From NCBI GenBank assembly GCA_910585605.1, contig CAJUFL010000007.1, positions 1 to 64,000 on the forward strand: a stretch of DNA of 64,000 nt. The letters are read 5' to 3'. Position 1 is the stretch's first letter. Every line of letters begins with the position of its first letter. The notes beneath the pieces were generated by a model, which saw only the letters and a list, made by a program, of their open reading frames with translations, had not been told where the DNA came from and ran no database searches. This stretch comes from an uncultured Lachnospiraceae bacterium (GTDB taxonomy: Bacteria > Bacillota > Clostridia > Lachnospirales > Lachnospiraceae). Both the position numbers and the translations under genes were made by a program. This document shows positions 7,915 through 16,540 of the stretch, in pieces.

Positions 7915-9863
7915 AAAAATCCCTCCTTTACTGAAGCTACATTCTTCTCCTCATTACTCTGAATAGTATAAATTCTGCCTATAACATTCGGATCAAAATA
8001 ATCTTGAAGACTGTCCTTTGAAAACAAGATGACCTGAGGTGCAAATTTCGGTATACAATCAATAACATTTTGCCGCTGATCAGCATCAAGCTTTGAAAAA
8101 GGTCCGTCAAGTACCAATGGATACTCTTTACCACTCAGAGAATCTACATCTGCCACAAGTTTTAAAATACCACCTATATACGCAAAAGACACAACAGCAA
8201 ATTGTCCCTCAGACTTTGATTCATCCTTATAACTGTCCACAACCTTTACTGCGAACTCCGAACTCACAGACACCGTTCTCTTGCTTGTAAGCATCTCATT
8301 AAGCAATGACTGTATATGTTCCTGTAAAATCTTGCTATATTTTTCAGATTCATCATCTAAACATTTTCTAAAATACTCTTTGACAGCATTCATAATTTTT
8401 ATCTTATGCATAGCCACACGGTTTGCCTTGGTTTGCTCAGTCAATTTGTCATATTCCTTCATCTTCTTTTTCAAAAATATCTCAAATTTTTCCAAATCAA
8501 CCCTAAAGTTCTGTAATTGCACCTCTATTTCCTCAACACGTTCTTCTGCATTCTTCCTGTCAACAACAAGATCCTCGATATTCTTACTATTATTTTTATC
8601 TTCATCAAGTTCCTTAATACGCATGTCACAAGCATTGGCCTGTTCCTGATTGTCAATTACTCGCTTAATATAATTCTCTATCTTCTCCCTGCTATAACCT
8701 TTGCCCCACTGCTTTGCCTGAGCAGCAAAATCGTTATACATATTATCATAACTATTCGGTGGCATCATGTCCAAAAATGTCTTAATATGATCCTTGTGTT
8801 CGTCAGTCAATTCCCGACCACATATACACTTCGATGTAGTAAGCATCGTTAGATATTTAATAAGTCTCTTATCAAGTCCCTGAGGCAGCTTACTGTCTTC
8901 AACCTTCAGATGGATTCTCTTTTTTGCATCCTCAACAGCCTTGGATATTAACAATTGAGGAAAATCAGCTATTATCATATCACCAAACTGTTCCATATCT
9001 GATTTAACATTTGATAAAAAAGCCTCTCTCTGCTTAACCAGTTCACTACGTTCTCTTGCATATTCCTCCTTAGACTTTGTAGAACCTATCTGCTCGGAAA
9101 TCTGAGATATAAGCTCTTTCTTAGCAGTCTGTTCCTCTTTATCCTCTTTAATGACAGTCTTTATCTCCTCAATCTTATTCTGAGCATTTTCTATATCACT
9201 CTTAGTAGCGTTTATGTCGCTACTGCTGGATATATTACTCTTACTAAGATACAGTTTTCCTAATACTGTAGTCTTCAGATTTGTGTCACCTATATGATTC
9301 AGTGCTGATTCAAGTACATCCAAATCAAAAATAGAGTAGAGCGCCTTTCTCAGGCTCTTTGCAGAATCTTTACCCTTTACTCGTAAATCAGCAATCATAT
9401 TCTCCCCATCAAAAAAGAAATACTCCGAAAGACCAGAAGGAAGAAGTTTCTCTATAGTCTCCTGTGGTCTGTCAATCCTCTTCCAATTATCGTCAGTATC
9501 CTTATGATTTAATTCCAGTTCCTCATTCACCTTGGCTGACGAATCCAGTTCTTTACGATAGGTTATCGTCCTAGTTAGGGAATACTGCTCTCCCATGTGT
9601 TCAAAATCAACTCTTCCCATAACCTCAAAATTAGAGTTATAAGGCTGCTCGCTCTCATAACTAAGGTTATACAAGGTATCTGTGGTAGTCTTGTTAAAGT
9701 GAACCTCTCCATAGAACACCCACTGAAACAGCTGATGTAGGGTAGTCTTTCCATCACCGTTCTTACCATATATGATGGTTACTTTTCCGTCAATGGAACA
9801 TTTAATTTCTCCCTCACCCTTGAAGTTTCTAAAATTCTTATATTCAATCTTACTAATCTTCAT
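7893..9863 (-). CDS. SMC/RecF-type ATPase, DndD paralogue
   Basis: A 656-residue ATPase of the Rad50/DndD class. Walker A is YGKNGDGKTT near residue 33. A long charged middle region (about 210-500) is typical of a coiled coil, and KCICGREL lies near residue 350 in the position of a hook-like cysteine pair. Walker B is YPLVLDGPFSKLD near residue 590. LLPSGLSEYFFFDGENM closely matches DndD, so the two genes share ancestry. It starts by overlapping the 55-residue gene (behind AAGGAGG) and ends overlapping the 176-residue gene. It may sense phosphorothioate status or foreign DNA and drive an effector. That role is inference. Automatic annotation could mislabel it dndD. Confidence 0.85.
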   Translation of the reverse strand: MKISKIEYKNFRNFKGEGEIKCSIDGKVTIIYGKNGDGKTTLHQLFQWVFYGEVHFNKTTTDTLYNLSYESEQPYNSNFEVMGRVDFEHMGEQYSLTRTITYRKELDSSAKVNEELELNHKDTDDNWKRIDRPQETIEKLLPSGLSEYFFFDGENMIADLRVKGKDSAKSLRKALYSIFDLDVLESALNHIGDTNLKTTVLGKLYLSKSNISSSSDINATKSDIENAQNKIEEIKTVIKEDKEEQTAKKELISQISEQIGSTKSKEEYARERSELVKQREAFLSNVKSDMEQFGDMIIADFPQLLISKAVEDAKKRIHLKVEDSKLPQGLDKRLIKYLTMLTTSKCICGRELTDEHKDHIKTFLDMMPPNSYDNMYNDFAAQAKQWGKGYSREKIENYIKRVIDNQEQANACDMRIKELDEDKNNSKNIEDLVVDRKNAEERVEEIEVQLQNFRVDLEKFEIFLKKKMKEYDKLTEQTKANRVAMHKIKIMNAVKEYFRKCLDDESEKYSKILQEHIQSLLNEMLTSKRTVSVSSEFAVKVVDSYKDESKSEGQFAVVSFAYIGGILKLVADVDSLSGKEYPLVLDGPFSKLDADQRQNVIDCIPKFAPQVILFSKDSLQDYFDPNVIGRIYTIQSNEEKNVASVKEGFLWTSDQM

Positions 9864-10020
9864 CAGGAACCTCCTTATCCAGTTCAGACAAAATCGAATT
9901 GATTACATCTGCTTTTAATTTGCTGTCACTGGTAGAGCCTTTGAGTTTATCATTAACAATTTCACGTTCCTTTGCCTTGATAAATTCAATTATGTGCTCT
10001 TTAATCTGTTCGTCACTCAT
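9853..10020 (-). CDS. Small 55-residue protein in effector operon
   Basis: The ATG at 10020 overlaps the helicase stop by eight bases and follows GGAGGATGAG. The 55-residue product begins MSDEQIKEHIIEFIKAKERE and is predicted highly helical and charged. Its last codons overlap the start of the SMC-like ATPase and carry that gene's ribosome binding site. A longer frame running upstream inside the helicase gene is unlikely to be used. No family recognised. It is conserved in position as a possible bridge between helicase and ATPase. Confidence 0.65.
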   Translation of the reverse strand: MSDEQIKEHIIEFIKAKEREIVNDKLKGSTSDSKLKADVINSILSELDKEVPDED

Positions 10021-12058
10021 CAATCTCATCCTCCATTTCTTCGTAATCATATACATCAACGTCCTCCATGGAGAGTCCATATTGTATAAGCATATCCTCC
10101 AGTTCTTGCTCCGTCTCCTCATAATTCAGAGACAGTTTAGCATATTCACGAAATCTACGCAGTTCAATCTTTGCCCATTCCGTCATTTCATCTGACGGAA
10201 GAACCACCACGTCATATATTACCGCACTTTCCTTACCATCATACAGTCTTAGGATACGACCACGTCGCTGAACAAACTCTCTATAATCATCATTACTTGA
10301 AAGAATCAAGGCGCTCTTTATGGAAGGAATATTGATACCTTCATCCAGACACCTAATTGCAGCAAGTGCAGATATCTCTCCCTTGTTAAAGGCATCCACC
10401 AGCTCCATACGTTCTGTCATGTTCTCACTTGCCGTAAACTGGCTAGCCTTATAATCCATGCTATTAAGCACTCGCTTTACATGGTTAATATGTCGTATCT
10501 CATCACCTGAATCATCATATAATTTTCCATCTCCACAATACACAACCACATGATCTCTTTCTTCTATCTGGTTAATAAAATTTTCCAGAGCATCTATCTT
10601 AGCCTGCGCCATAGATATAATTCGCAATCTGTTTCTAAGTGCCCTGGCAAGTCCTTCTGGATCAATGCACTTTCCATTCTTAAAGAACGAGCCAATAACC
10701 CAAGAAGCCTTACGAAACCTGTCCTCTTCATCTTCAGTAGCATATACATATATTGGCTTATAGTAATACGGTACAAGGAACTTTCTTTCAAGAGCAATCT
10801 CTATCGGCAAATCAAACACTTGACCGCCAAAGAATTTCATAAGCTCTCTTCCCGCCACAGCCGTTTTCCCACTATAAGGAGTTGCACTCAATCCCAGCAT
10901 ATACTTATAATCTTCCTTAAGCTGCTCATTTCGTTTGGTAAATCTATGCGCCTCATCCACTATGAGCAGTTTATCCGAACCATCCTTTTCTATAACTCTC
11001 GTAAATCTATCAAGATTGAATGACACTATAGTTGATATAATAATAATCTGCACACTCGTATCATATCTCTTCTTGATGATAGCCTGACTAATCTGCTGAT
11101 CCCACGAAGGATTTTCCGATGACACCATAACTATTACTGCATCAGGAAACGCAGACCTGACATCTTCTGACCATTGTCTTACAAGATGTTTATACGGTGC
11201 ACATATCAGAATAGTCGCCTTATGCTCCTCCAATAGCCGCTTTGCTGAGAATATAGCCGTCCATGTTTTACCAGTACCAGTTGCCATAACATAAAATCCA
11301 TGATACCCATTATCTACCCATGCTTTTATAGCCTGCTCTTGATAATCTCTTAATTTAATCCCTGTTTTATCTTTCTTTCTGGCATTACTTCTACTCTCCA
11401 TAACTTGAAGAAGATGCTTTCTGGCAGACTCCTTATATTCATATACTTTTACAAATTGATTAGTTCCATTCCATAGAGACTCGAATTCCTCTACCTCATC
11501 ATCTACACTATCCTTCTGACCATCTATCCAGCTTTTTACAACACGTATTTTGTCATAGTTGTCCCGATAACCGTTCTTGCTAGAATTAGCGGAACCATAG
11601 AATACAACCTTGTTTCCATCAAAATCCTCTAAAATTCCAAGTTTATCGTGATAATCACCTAACGTAGTGGTTACAGCAATCCGTATATCAAGCACATCTC
11701 TCGCTATCAGTTCGGCAAGCAGGGCAAGCCTCGTATCATCTAGGTTCTCGATTTCTTCCAAAAACTCCCGGCTAAAAGCATTCCCGATTATACGTTCTCT
11801 CTCCTCATAGCCCAAATTGATGGCATCTATGTCCTCGCTATTCAACTTAGGACTGGCAATCATCCTAATATCACCACCATTCCTAACAAATGTAGGAACA
11901 CCGTCCATTATGGTCTCAAACACTCCCGAAGAAAAATAGCCCACACTTCTGCAATAATGCATAGTACACTTCAAAGCCGGAACTATAAGAGCATCAGCTA
12001 TCCCATCCTCTCCACAACTAATATAGCTACGTTTAATTTCCATTTCCTTATAATTCAT
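10013..12058 (-). CDS. PLD-domain SF2 (DEAH) helicase
   Basis: A two-part protein of 681 residues. The N-terminal 210 residues are phospholipase-D-like, with one HKD-type motif HDKLGILEDF near residue 137 followed by GSANSSKNGY. The rest is a superfamily 2 helicase: ATGTGKT (motif I, near 262), IVDEAHRF (II), LGLSATPY (III) and QRRGRILRLY (VI, near 590). This resembles restriction-type helicase-nucleases found in defence islands. The ATG at 12058 lies just after the preceding gene's stop and is preceded by GGTGATATAT. A GTG at 12070 is an alternative. It is a strong candidate for the DNA-processing enzyme of a phosphorothioation-linked defence arm. Confidence 0.88.
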   Translation of the reverse strand: MNYKEMEIKRSYISCGEDGIADALIVPALKCTMHYCRSVGYFSSGVFETIMDGVPTFVRNGGDIRMIASPKLNSEDIDAINLGYEERERIIGNAFSREFLEEIENLDDTRLALLAELIARDVLDIRIAVTTTLGDYHDKLGILEDFDGNKVVFYGSANSSKNGYRDNYDKIRVVKSWIDGQKDSVDDEVEEFESLWNGTNQFVKVYEYKESARKHLLQVMESRSNARKKDKTGIKLRDYQEQAIKAWVDNGYHGFYVMATGTGKTWTAIFSAKRLLEEHKATILICAPYKHLVRQWSEDVRSAFPDAVIVMVSSENPSWDQQISQAIIKKRYDTSVQIIIISTIVSFNLDRFTRVIEKDGSDKLLIVDEAHRFTKRNEQLKEDYKYMLGLSATPYSGKTAVAGRELMKFFGGQVFDLPIEIALERKFLVPYYYKPIYVYATEDEEDRFRKASWVIGSFFKNGKCIDPEGLARALRNRLRIISMAQAKIDALENFINQIEERDHVVVYCGDGKLYDDSGDEIRHINHVKRVLNSMDYKASQFTASENMTERMELVDAFNKGEISALAAIRCLDEGINIPSIKSALILSSNDDYREFVQRRGRILRLYDGKESAVIYDVVVLPSDEMTEWAKIELRRFREYAKLSLNYEETEQELEDMLIQYGLSMEDVDVYDYEEMEDEIDE

Positions 12059-12063
12059 ATATA

Positions 12064-14691
12064 TCACCACTCAATCTCAAAATCTTCCATGATGTAGTCA
12101 TCAATTGCGTCCATATCGTTCAAGTCAACCGTCTGCGTCATCTGACCACTATCATCGCCCTCATACGCTTCCCTGTTAAACATTCCGATTCTTGATACAA
12201 TCGGAGAAGCGCTACGAAACTGGCTATATGTAGTATGAGCTTCAAGCTGACTGCTGAAACGATTCACCACACTGTAGATTAGCCATTCATTCCATGCAAC
12301 ATTAATTTTAGGCAGTTTGTATATACACCGAAGTTCTGTAACAAGTGCCTGTTCACCAATTTCTTCAAGAATCAGAGCTTCAACTGCGCTGACTATATCC
12401 TCTGTGATACCTATATACTCTGTAGATGCCATCTCCTGCTTGCTAATCAACAGATGAGTGCCATTCCAACTATTCAGGAATTTTAAAATATCATATATGG
12501 TGTAGTGGTATTCCTTTGCGAGTTCCAACAATTCCGTAACCTCAAGAACATCGTTTGCCGCCACATATTCCTCCATAAGCTCCATAGGCTTATTTATACT
12601 AACTCCCTCATGCGCTATATATGGTCTCTCAAATTGATAACAGTCACCAAACATATATTGTAATAAACTATATAAACTATATTGATAATAAACACCTAAT
12701 CTATTAAGCATATCAGGATTATCATTAAGCATAACATCATATATTTCATTACAGTGATGAGGCATTCCATCACCTGTCACATATTCGACTATATTTGTAA
12801 TATATGCCTTGTCATAATCATGCAAATTCATATTAGAACTATGTAAATACGAGCCACGATAGTTTATTATATCATCATCCGCCACAGCCAGGCTAAGCAT
12901 AATCTCTGTAATTCCCGGAAACTCTTCTCTAATCTGAGCCTTTGTAACTGGGTACTTGGATCTTTTTATGAATAACTTAATATCTCTATCCAATGACAGA
13001 TTGTTACTGTCTTTAGACACATAATCTCTCCTAAAGAACAACTCACCATCATACTCTTCTCTCAAAACACCTTGAAGAAAGAACCTATTATCTATTCCTG
13101 CATCTCTGAGTTCCTGTTCAAACTCCAAAAATATCTCATTCAGAAAGAATAAACTCTTTTCCGAGTTCATTATATAATGATAAACCCTTGTTATAAGCTG
13201 GTGTGGCATCTTACTCTGATCCTTAACCCTATATTTTCCACGACCACACAAAATACAACATCTTCCTATGGCAGCAGATATGGCTCTATTCTTTTGTGGC
13301 AAAGAAACATCTCCAAATTCATTTATAATTAAATGACGAAATCTCTCTAACTCCTCTTCTTTGTAAACATTCATCCCATCTGGATAATATTTTCCCAGAA
13401 CAATCATATACATCTTTTCAAGACTGAGTTTGCTTCTGTGGTAATAGTTTCCTGATATATTATACTGTACAGATACTTCTCTATAAAATATATCTTCTGG
13501 TATTGAGTATTCATCAATAGCCTTTTTCTTAAATTCTTCTATTCTGCTTTCATCAAGACTATCTGGCATCTTTTCAACATAATCCCTCGCAAAATCTGTA
13601 ATATCATCATCCACTATTATTACCGTATCTGTCTCACGATCATAAGAAAAATATTCATCATCTGCGCATTGAAGAAGATACAAAAGCACCTCTGTGACAT
13701 CTCCAAAATACTCTTGTAAATCCGTCGCTTCCAAAATTGTTTCTCCTCTAAAATCAGCAGAAAGTCTTGGAAGAAACTTTTTTACCCTTTGCCACCTGCA
13801 AAATGGCTGAACAACTTTCTTTTCAATCTGACGAACCCTTTCCCTTGTAAGTCCTAATTCATCTCCAATAACTTGCAAGGTATACTTCTTAGCCCTTAGT
13901 TCAAGTACTCTTTCAGCATTTGCAGAACGTGCATATATTCCTTCTAAGAATGATTCAAGTTCCTTTCTCAAATCAAATGAAGCCCATCTAATAAATTTAG
14001 TTTTTTCATCAACAGAAATCCTATTTATTACAGTCTTGTCAAAAAGCGTCCCCAATGTAACATTTTCATTTGTTGAAAAATCCTTAAATTCATCACTTAA
14101 CTCATCTTTCAGAGGATAGATATCAAAATATGACTTAAGTGGATTTTGAGATTTTTCTTTTATCGCATCAAATAACCCATCAAACTTAGTATTCTTTTCG
14201 ATCTGTCTTACAAATAAATTTAACATCTGAGAGACAGAAAATGCAACGTCAGGTTTTTCCCTGCAAAGTTTAACGAGATCATTCTCTATTAATCTATACC
14301 CTTCTCTAAAATTATCCATAACAGAACTTTCTATCTCATTTAAACCAATATACATTTCTTCATCAAATGCACCTTCAAAAATTTGTTTTCTGAATTTTAA
14401 TATTCTTGCAGAAATCCCACTATTTCCTGTAACACTTGTTCTATTAATGTCCTTTCCATCAAGCGATTTTATATATTCCTCAATATCCTTTAGGCTTAAC
14501 ATTCCTAAATTCCGTATTTCCGAGAGCTTATTATATGTAGAGGAAAGTAACTGATCTAGTACATAAATTCCAGCCATCTTCAAGCAATTCGCTGTACGTA
14601 TTTTAAGAGTATCAAAATCAATTGGTACTCCTCTGTATATTTCCATATCCAAATTGTATTTTTTATACAAAACCTCATCATCAATCGTCAT
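12064..14691 (-). CDS. Alpha-CTD-like plus sigma region 4 fusion protein
   Basis: An 875-residue protein that heads the effector operon. Residues about 27-75 look like the RNA polymerase alpha-subunit C-terminal domain, with the helix-hairpin-helix-like LSEIRNLGMLSLKDIEEYI. Residues about 258-292 are a clear sigma-70 region 4 helix-turn-helix (TLQVIGDELGLTRERVRQIE). The remaining 580 residues are unassigned and contain no obvious nuclease motif. There is no region 2 for -10 recognition, so it is not a conventional sigma factor. It could be a DNA-binding or RNA-polymerase-contacting regulator, or a structural DNA-recognition subunit of the defence complex. Domain calls are firm; role is unknown. 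Confidence 0.85.
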   Translation of the reverse strand: MTIDDEVLYKKYNLDMEIYRGVPIDFDTLKIRTANCLKMAGIYVLDQLLSSTYNKLSEIRNLGMLSLKDIEEYIKSLDGKDINRTSVTGNSGISARILKFRKQIFEGAFDEEMYIGLNEIESSVMDNFREGYRLIENDLVKLCREKPDVAFSVSQMLNLFVRQIEKNTKFDGLFDAIKEKSQNPLKSYFDIYPLKDELSDEFKDFSTNENVTLGTLFDKTVINRISVDEKTKFIRWASFDLRKELESFLEGIYARSANAERVLELRAKKYTLQVIGDELGLTRERVRQIEKKVVQPFCRWQRVKKFLPRLSADFRGETILEATDLQEYFGDVTEVLLYLLQCADDEYFSYDRETDTVIIVDDDITDFARDYVEKMPDSLDESRIEEFKKKAIDEYSIPEDIFYREVSVQYNISGNYYHRSKLSLEKMYMIVLGKYYPDGMNVYKEEELERFRHLIINEFGDVSLPQKNRAISAAIGRCCILCGRGKYRVKDQSKMPHQLITRVYHYIMNSEKSLFFLNEIFLEFEQELRDAGIDNRFFLQGVLREEYDGELFFRRDYVSKDSNNLSLDRDIKLFIKRSKYPVTKAQIREEFPGITEIMLSLAVADDDIINYRGSYLHSSNMNLHDYDKAYITNIVEYVTGDGMPHHCNEIYDVMLNDNPDMLNRLGVYYQYSLYSLLQYMFGDCYQFERPYIAHEGVSINKPMELMEEYVAANDVLEVTELLELAKEYHYTIYDILKFLNSWNGTHLLISKQEMASTEYIGITEDIVSAVEALILEEIGEQALVTELRCIYKLPKINVAWNEWLIYSVVNRFSSQLEAHTTYSQFRSASPIVSRIGMFNREAYEGDDSGQMTQTVDLNDMDAIDDYIMEDFEIEW

Positions 14692-14746
14692 TCAACACAC
14701 CTCGGATACTACGACATAACAACGTCATCCAATAACCTAAATCAGA

Positions 14747-14775
14747 ATTGTACCATATAGGTCAAAATCCTTCAA
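14747..14775 (-). promoter_or_regulatory. Promoter of the dnd-linked effector operon
   Basis: On the minus strand, TTGAAG (14770-14775) and TACAAT (14747-14752) are spaced by 17 bases. Transcription would begin about 50 bases before the ATG at 14691, which has GAGGTG as its ribosome binding site. This gives the effector operon a promoter separate from, and weaker-looking than, that of dndB. Confidence 0.6.
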
Positions 14776-14820
14776 ATGAATACCGCATAAAACAGCAGAA
14801 ACTTCTATATTTTTCAAGAT

Positions 14821-15036
14821 TTACGTCAATTGTCTCTTTCCCTTATCTTCCATACTTGCAACAACCGCCCCCAGTTTCAATGAATCTTCCAGTGTCCATT
14901 TCTTTCCGGAACCGATACTCGCTCCCATTGCTGCTCCAAAAACAGCTCCCTTGTCAATTTTCTTATCCCTATCAAACGCTCCTCCTGCACCCAATGCAGC
15001 TCCTACAATAGCATCCTTGTCTCCAAATAATCCCAT
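14821..15036 (-). CDS. Small glycine/alanine-rich protein
   Basis: The ATG at 15036 follows GGAAAGGAG and encodes 71 residues. The sequence begins MGLFGDKDAIVGAALGAGGA and contains repeated G-A-x-x-G-A spacings that resemble glycine-zipper segments, though charged residues make membrane insertion doubtful. It stands alone, about 70 bases downstream of the XRE regulator and upstream of the effector operon promoter. Function unknown. Confidence 0.6.
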   Translation of the reverse strand: MGLFGDKDAIVGAALGAGGAFDRDKKIDKGAVFGAAMGASIGSGKKWTLEDSLKLGAVVASMEDKGKRQLT

Positions 15037-15105
15037 AACAATCTCCTTTCCGACCACTATGCAGTCTAAAACACCAACAAATATTTAACTGTTATCAAAA
15101 CCTGC

Positions 15106-15321
15106 TCATGCCTCTTCCTGCACAAACAACTCGTCCACCGTCCTCTGAAAATACGCAGCCAGTCTCAAAGCTATTGCCAGTGACAGATTGCAGTTGTCGC
15201 TCTCCGCTGTTATAATCGTTCGCCTGCTCACATCTACTTCCCTTGCCAAATCTTCCTGCCTAAGTCCCGATTGAATACGATACATCCGTACATTTGAATG
15301 ATATTGTAAATCCTGTGCCAT
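15106..15321 (-). CDS. XRE-family transcriptional regulator
   Basis: A 71-residue single-domain Cro/C1-type helix-turn-helix protein. The recognition region is LRQEDLAREVDVSRRTIIT, followed by LALRL-type helices, ending with the common tail TVDELF. The ATG at 15321 is preceded by GGGGG at good spacing. Located just upstream of the glycine-rich protein and the dnd-linked operons, it could regulate this island. The target is not visible. Confidence 0.85.
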   Translation of the reverse strand: MAQDLQYHSNVRMYRIQSGLRQEDLAREVDVSRRTIITAESDNCNLSLAIALRLAAYFQRTVDELFVQEEA

Positions 15322-15517
15322 ATTGCAATCCCCCTTTCGGTTGATATCCTGTCCATGTAAATGCCATTCCGCATCATATGGACCAATCAGAAACCACCAT
15401 CTCGATTATAGCACATTTCCAGCACAATACAGTCCTATAATTTGTACTCATTCATTTTTCTTAGAAGTCAGTCAGCCAGACATTCAAGTTGATTCACTTA
15501 TGGCAAACAAATAAAAA

Positions 15518-16510
15518 TTAAGTACCATATGCAGCATTCAACCTTTTAATCTCTTCTTTCATCATCTCCACTACTTTCGACGGTCCTGATATGCGTACAC
15601 CATCACCCAGTCCAATAATCCATCCAAAGAACAGTCCACTGACTGCCACATTCACCGTCACTTCAAAATGCTCCTCATCCACCTTGGAAAAAGGTATATC
15701 CCTTCCAAAACGATCTATGATGATTCCGGCACAGTCATTTTTACAGATAAGATGAACTCTTTCTTCTTTTCCGTCATACATACCGAACCGTTTCTTGGTA
15801 TAGACCGCCATATCCAGCGAATCAAAACTGTCCTTTCCTTCCCGCTTGACTCCAGTCAGTAACAATTTCTTCATCTTATCAATACGATAATGCCTAATTT
15901 CCTGCGACTTATCATCAAATGCAATCAGATAATACCACTCATCATTCCAACATACACCCCAAGGAGAAACACTGTAATACTCCCCGCCATGCCGAAGCTC
16001 CTGCTTCTTATCCACGCTCCAGTTATAATATTGGAACCGTATCTTCCTGTCACTATTGATTGCGGAATGTATCATATCTATGTTGTAGTAAATGCTCTCA
16101 TTCATGGTTTTGATACGCTGTGCTACAAATACCTGTCCCTGAAGCTCCTTTGCCTGATATATGCTTGTCAGTCCCTCGATTTTCCGTATCAGTTCCTTTG
16201 ATTTTTTCCTTGTAATGAACCGGGAAGACTGTACCGCATCTACCAGAAGTTTCAGCTCTGCCAGTTCAAAGGGACGATTCCCTATATGATACTCATAGCC
16301 TCTGCCTTTCTTCTCTCCGATGATATCGGCACCGTACTCTGTCAATGCTTTTATATCCGTATAGATACTTTTTCTCTCCGCACTAATCCCCTTGCTATCC
16401 AATTCATCAATGATCTGCTGTGTCCCTATACTGTGTGTATCATCTGTTTTCTCCAACAAAATCTGATACAGATAAAGCAATTTCAGCTTCTGATTATTAT
16501 TTCTGGCCAT
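15518..16510 (-). CDS. WYL-domain transcriptional regulator
   Basis: A 330-residue regulator. The N-terminal winged helix-turn-helix (about 5-65, ISAERKSIYTDIKALTEYG) is followed by a WYL domain (about 140-320) with the signature DEWYYLIAFDD. WYL domains bind ligands, often nucleotides or nucleic acids, and this architecture (BrxR/CapW-like) is frequent in phage-defence loci. The gene's own AAAGGAGG site is intact, but an IS has inserted 22 bases beyond the start codon's upstream side. Expression now depends on a promoter inside the IS end or on readthrough. Its proximity to the dnd island makes it a candidate regulator, by inference. Confidence 0.88.
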   Translation of the reverse strand: MARNNNQKLKLLYLYQILLEKTDDTHSIGTQQIIDELDSKGISAERKSIYTDIKALTEYGADIIGEKKGRGYEYHIGNRPFELAELKLLVDAVQSSRFITRKKSKELIRKIEGLTSIYQAKELQGQVFVAQRIKTMNESIYYNIDMIHSAINSDRKIRFQYYNWSVDKKQELRHGGEYYSVSPWGVCWNDEWYYLIAFDDKSQEIRHYRIDKMKKLLLTGVKREGKDSFDSLDMAVYTKKRFGMYDGKEERVHLICKNDCAGIIIDRFGRDIPFSKVDEEHFEVTVNVAVSGLFFGWIIGLGDGVRISGPSKVVEMMKEEIKRLNAAYGT

Positions 16511-16531
16511 AAAAAATGCCTCCTTTCAACT

Positions 16532-16540
16532 GATATCCAA
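16532..16540. repeat. Target site duplication, left copy
   Basis: GATATCCAA occurs here and again at 18296-18304, flanking the IS immediately outside its imperfect terminal inverted repeats. A 9-bp duplication is consistent with a DDE transposition event. Confidence 0.65.

Noticed and set aside
7893..9863. Second copy of dndD
   Set aside because: It shares one motif block and the ATPase core, but the Walker A, hook and C-terminus differ and it lies in another operon with no second dndC or dndE.
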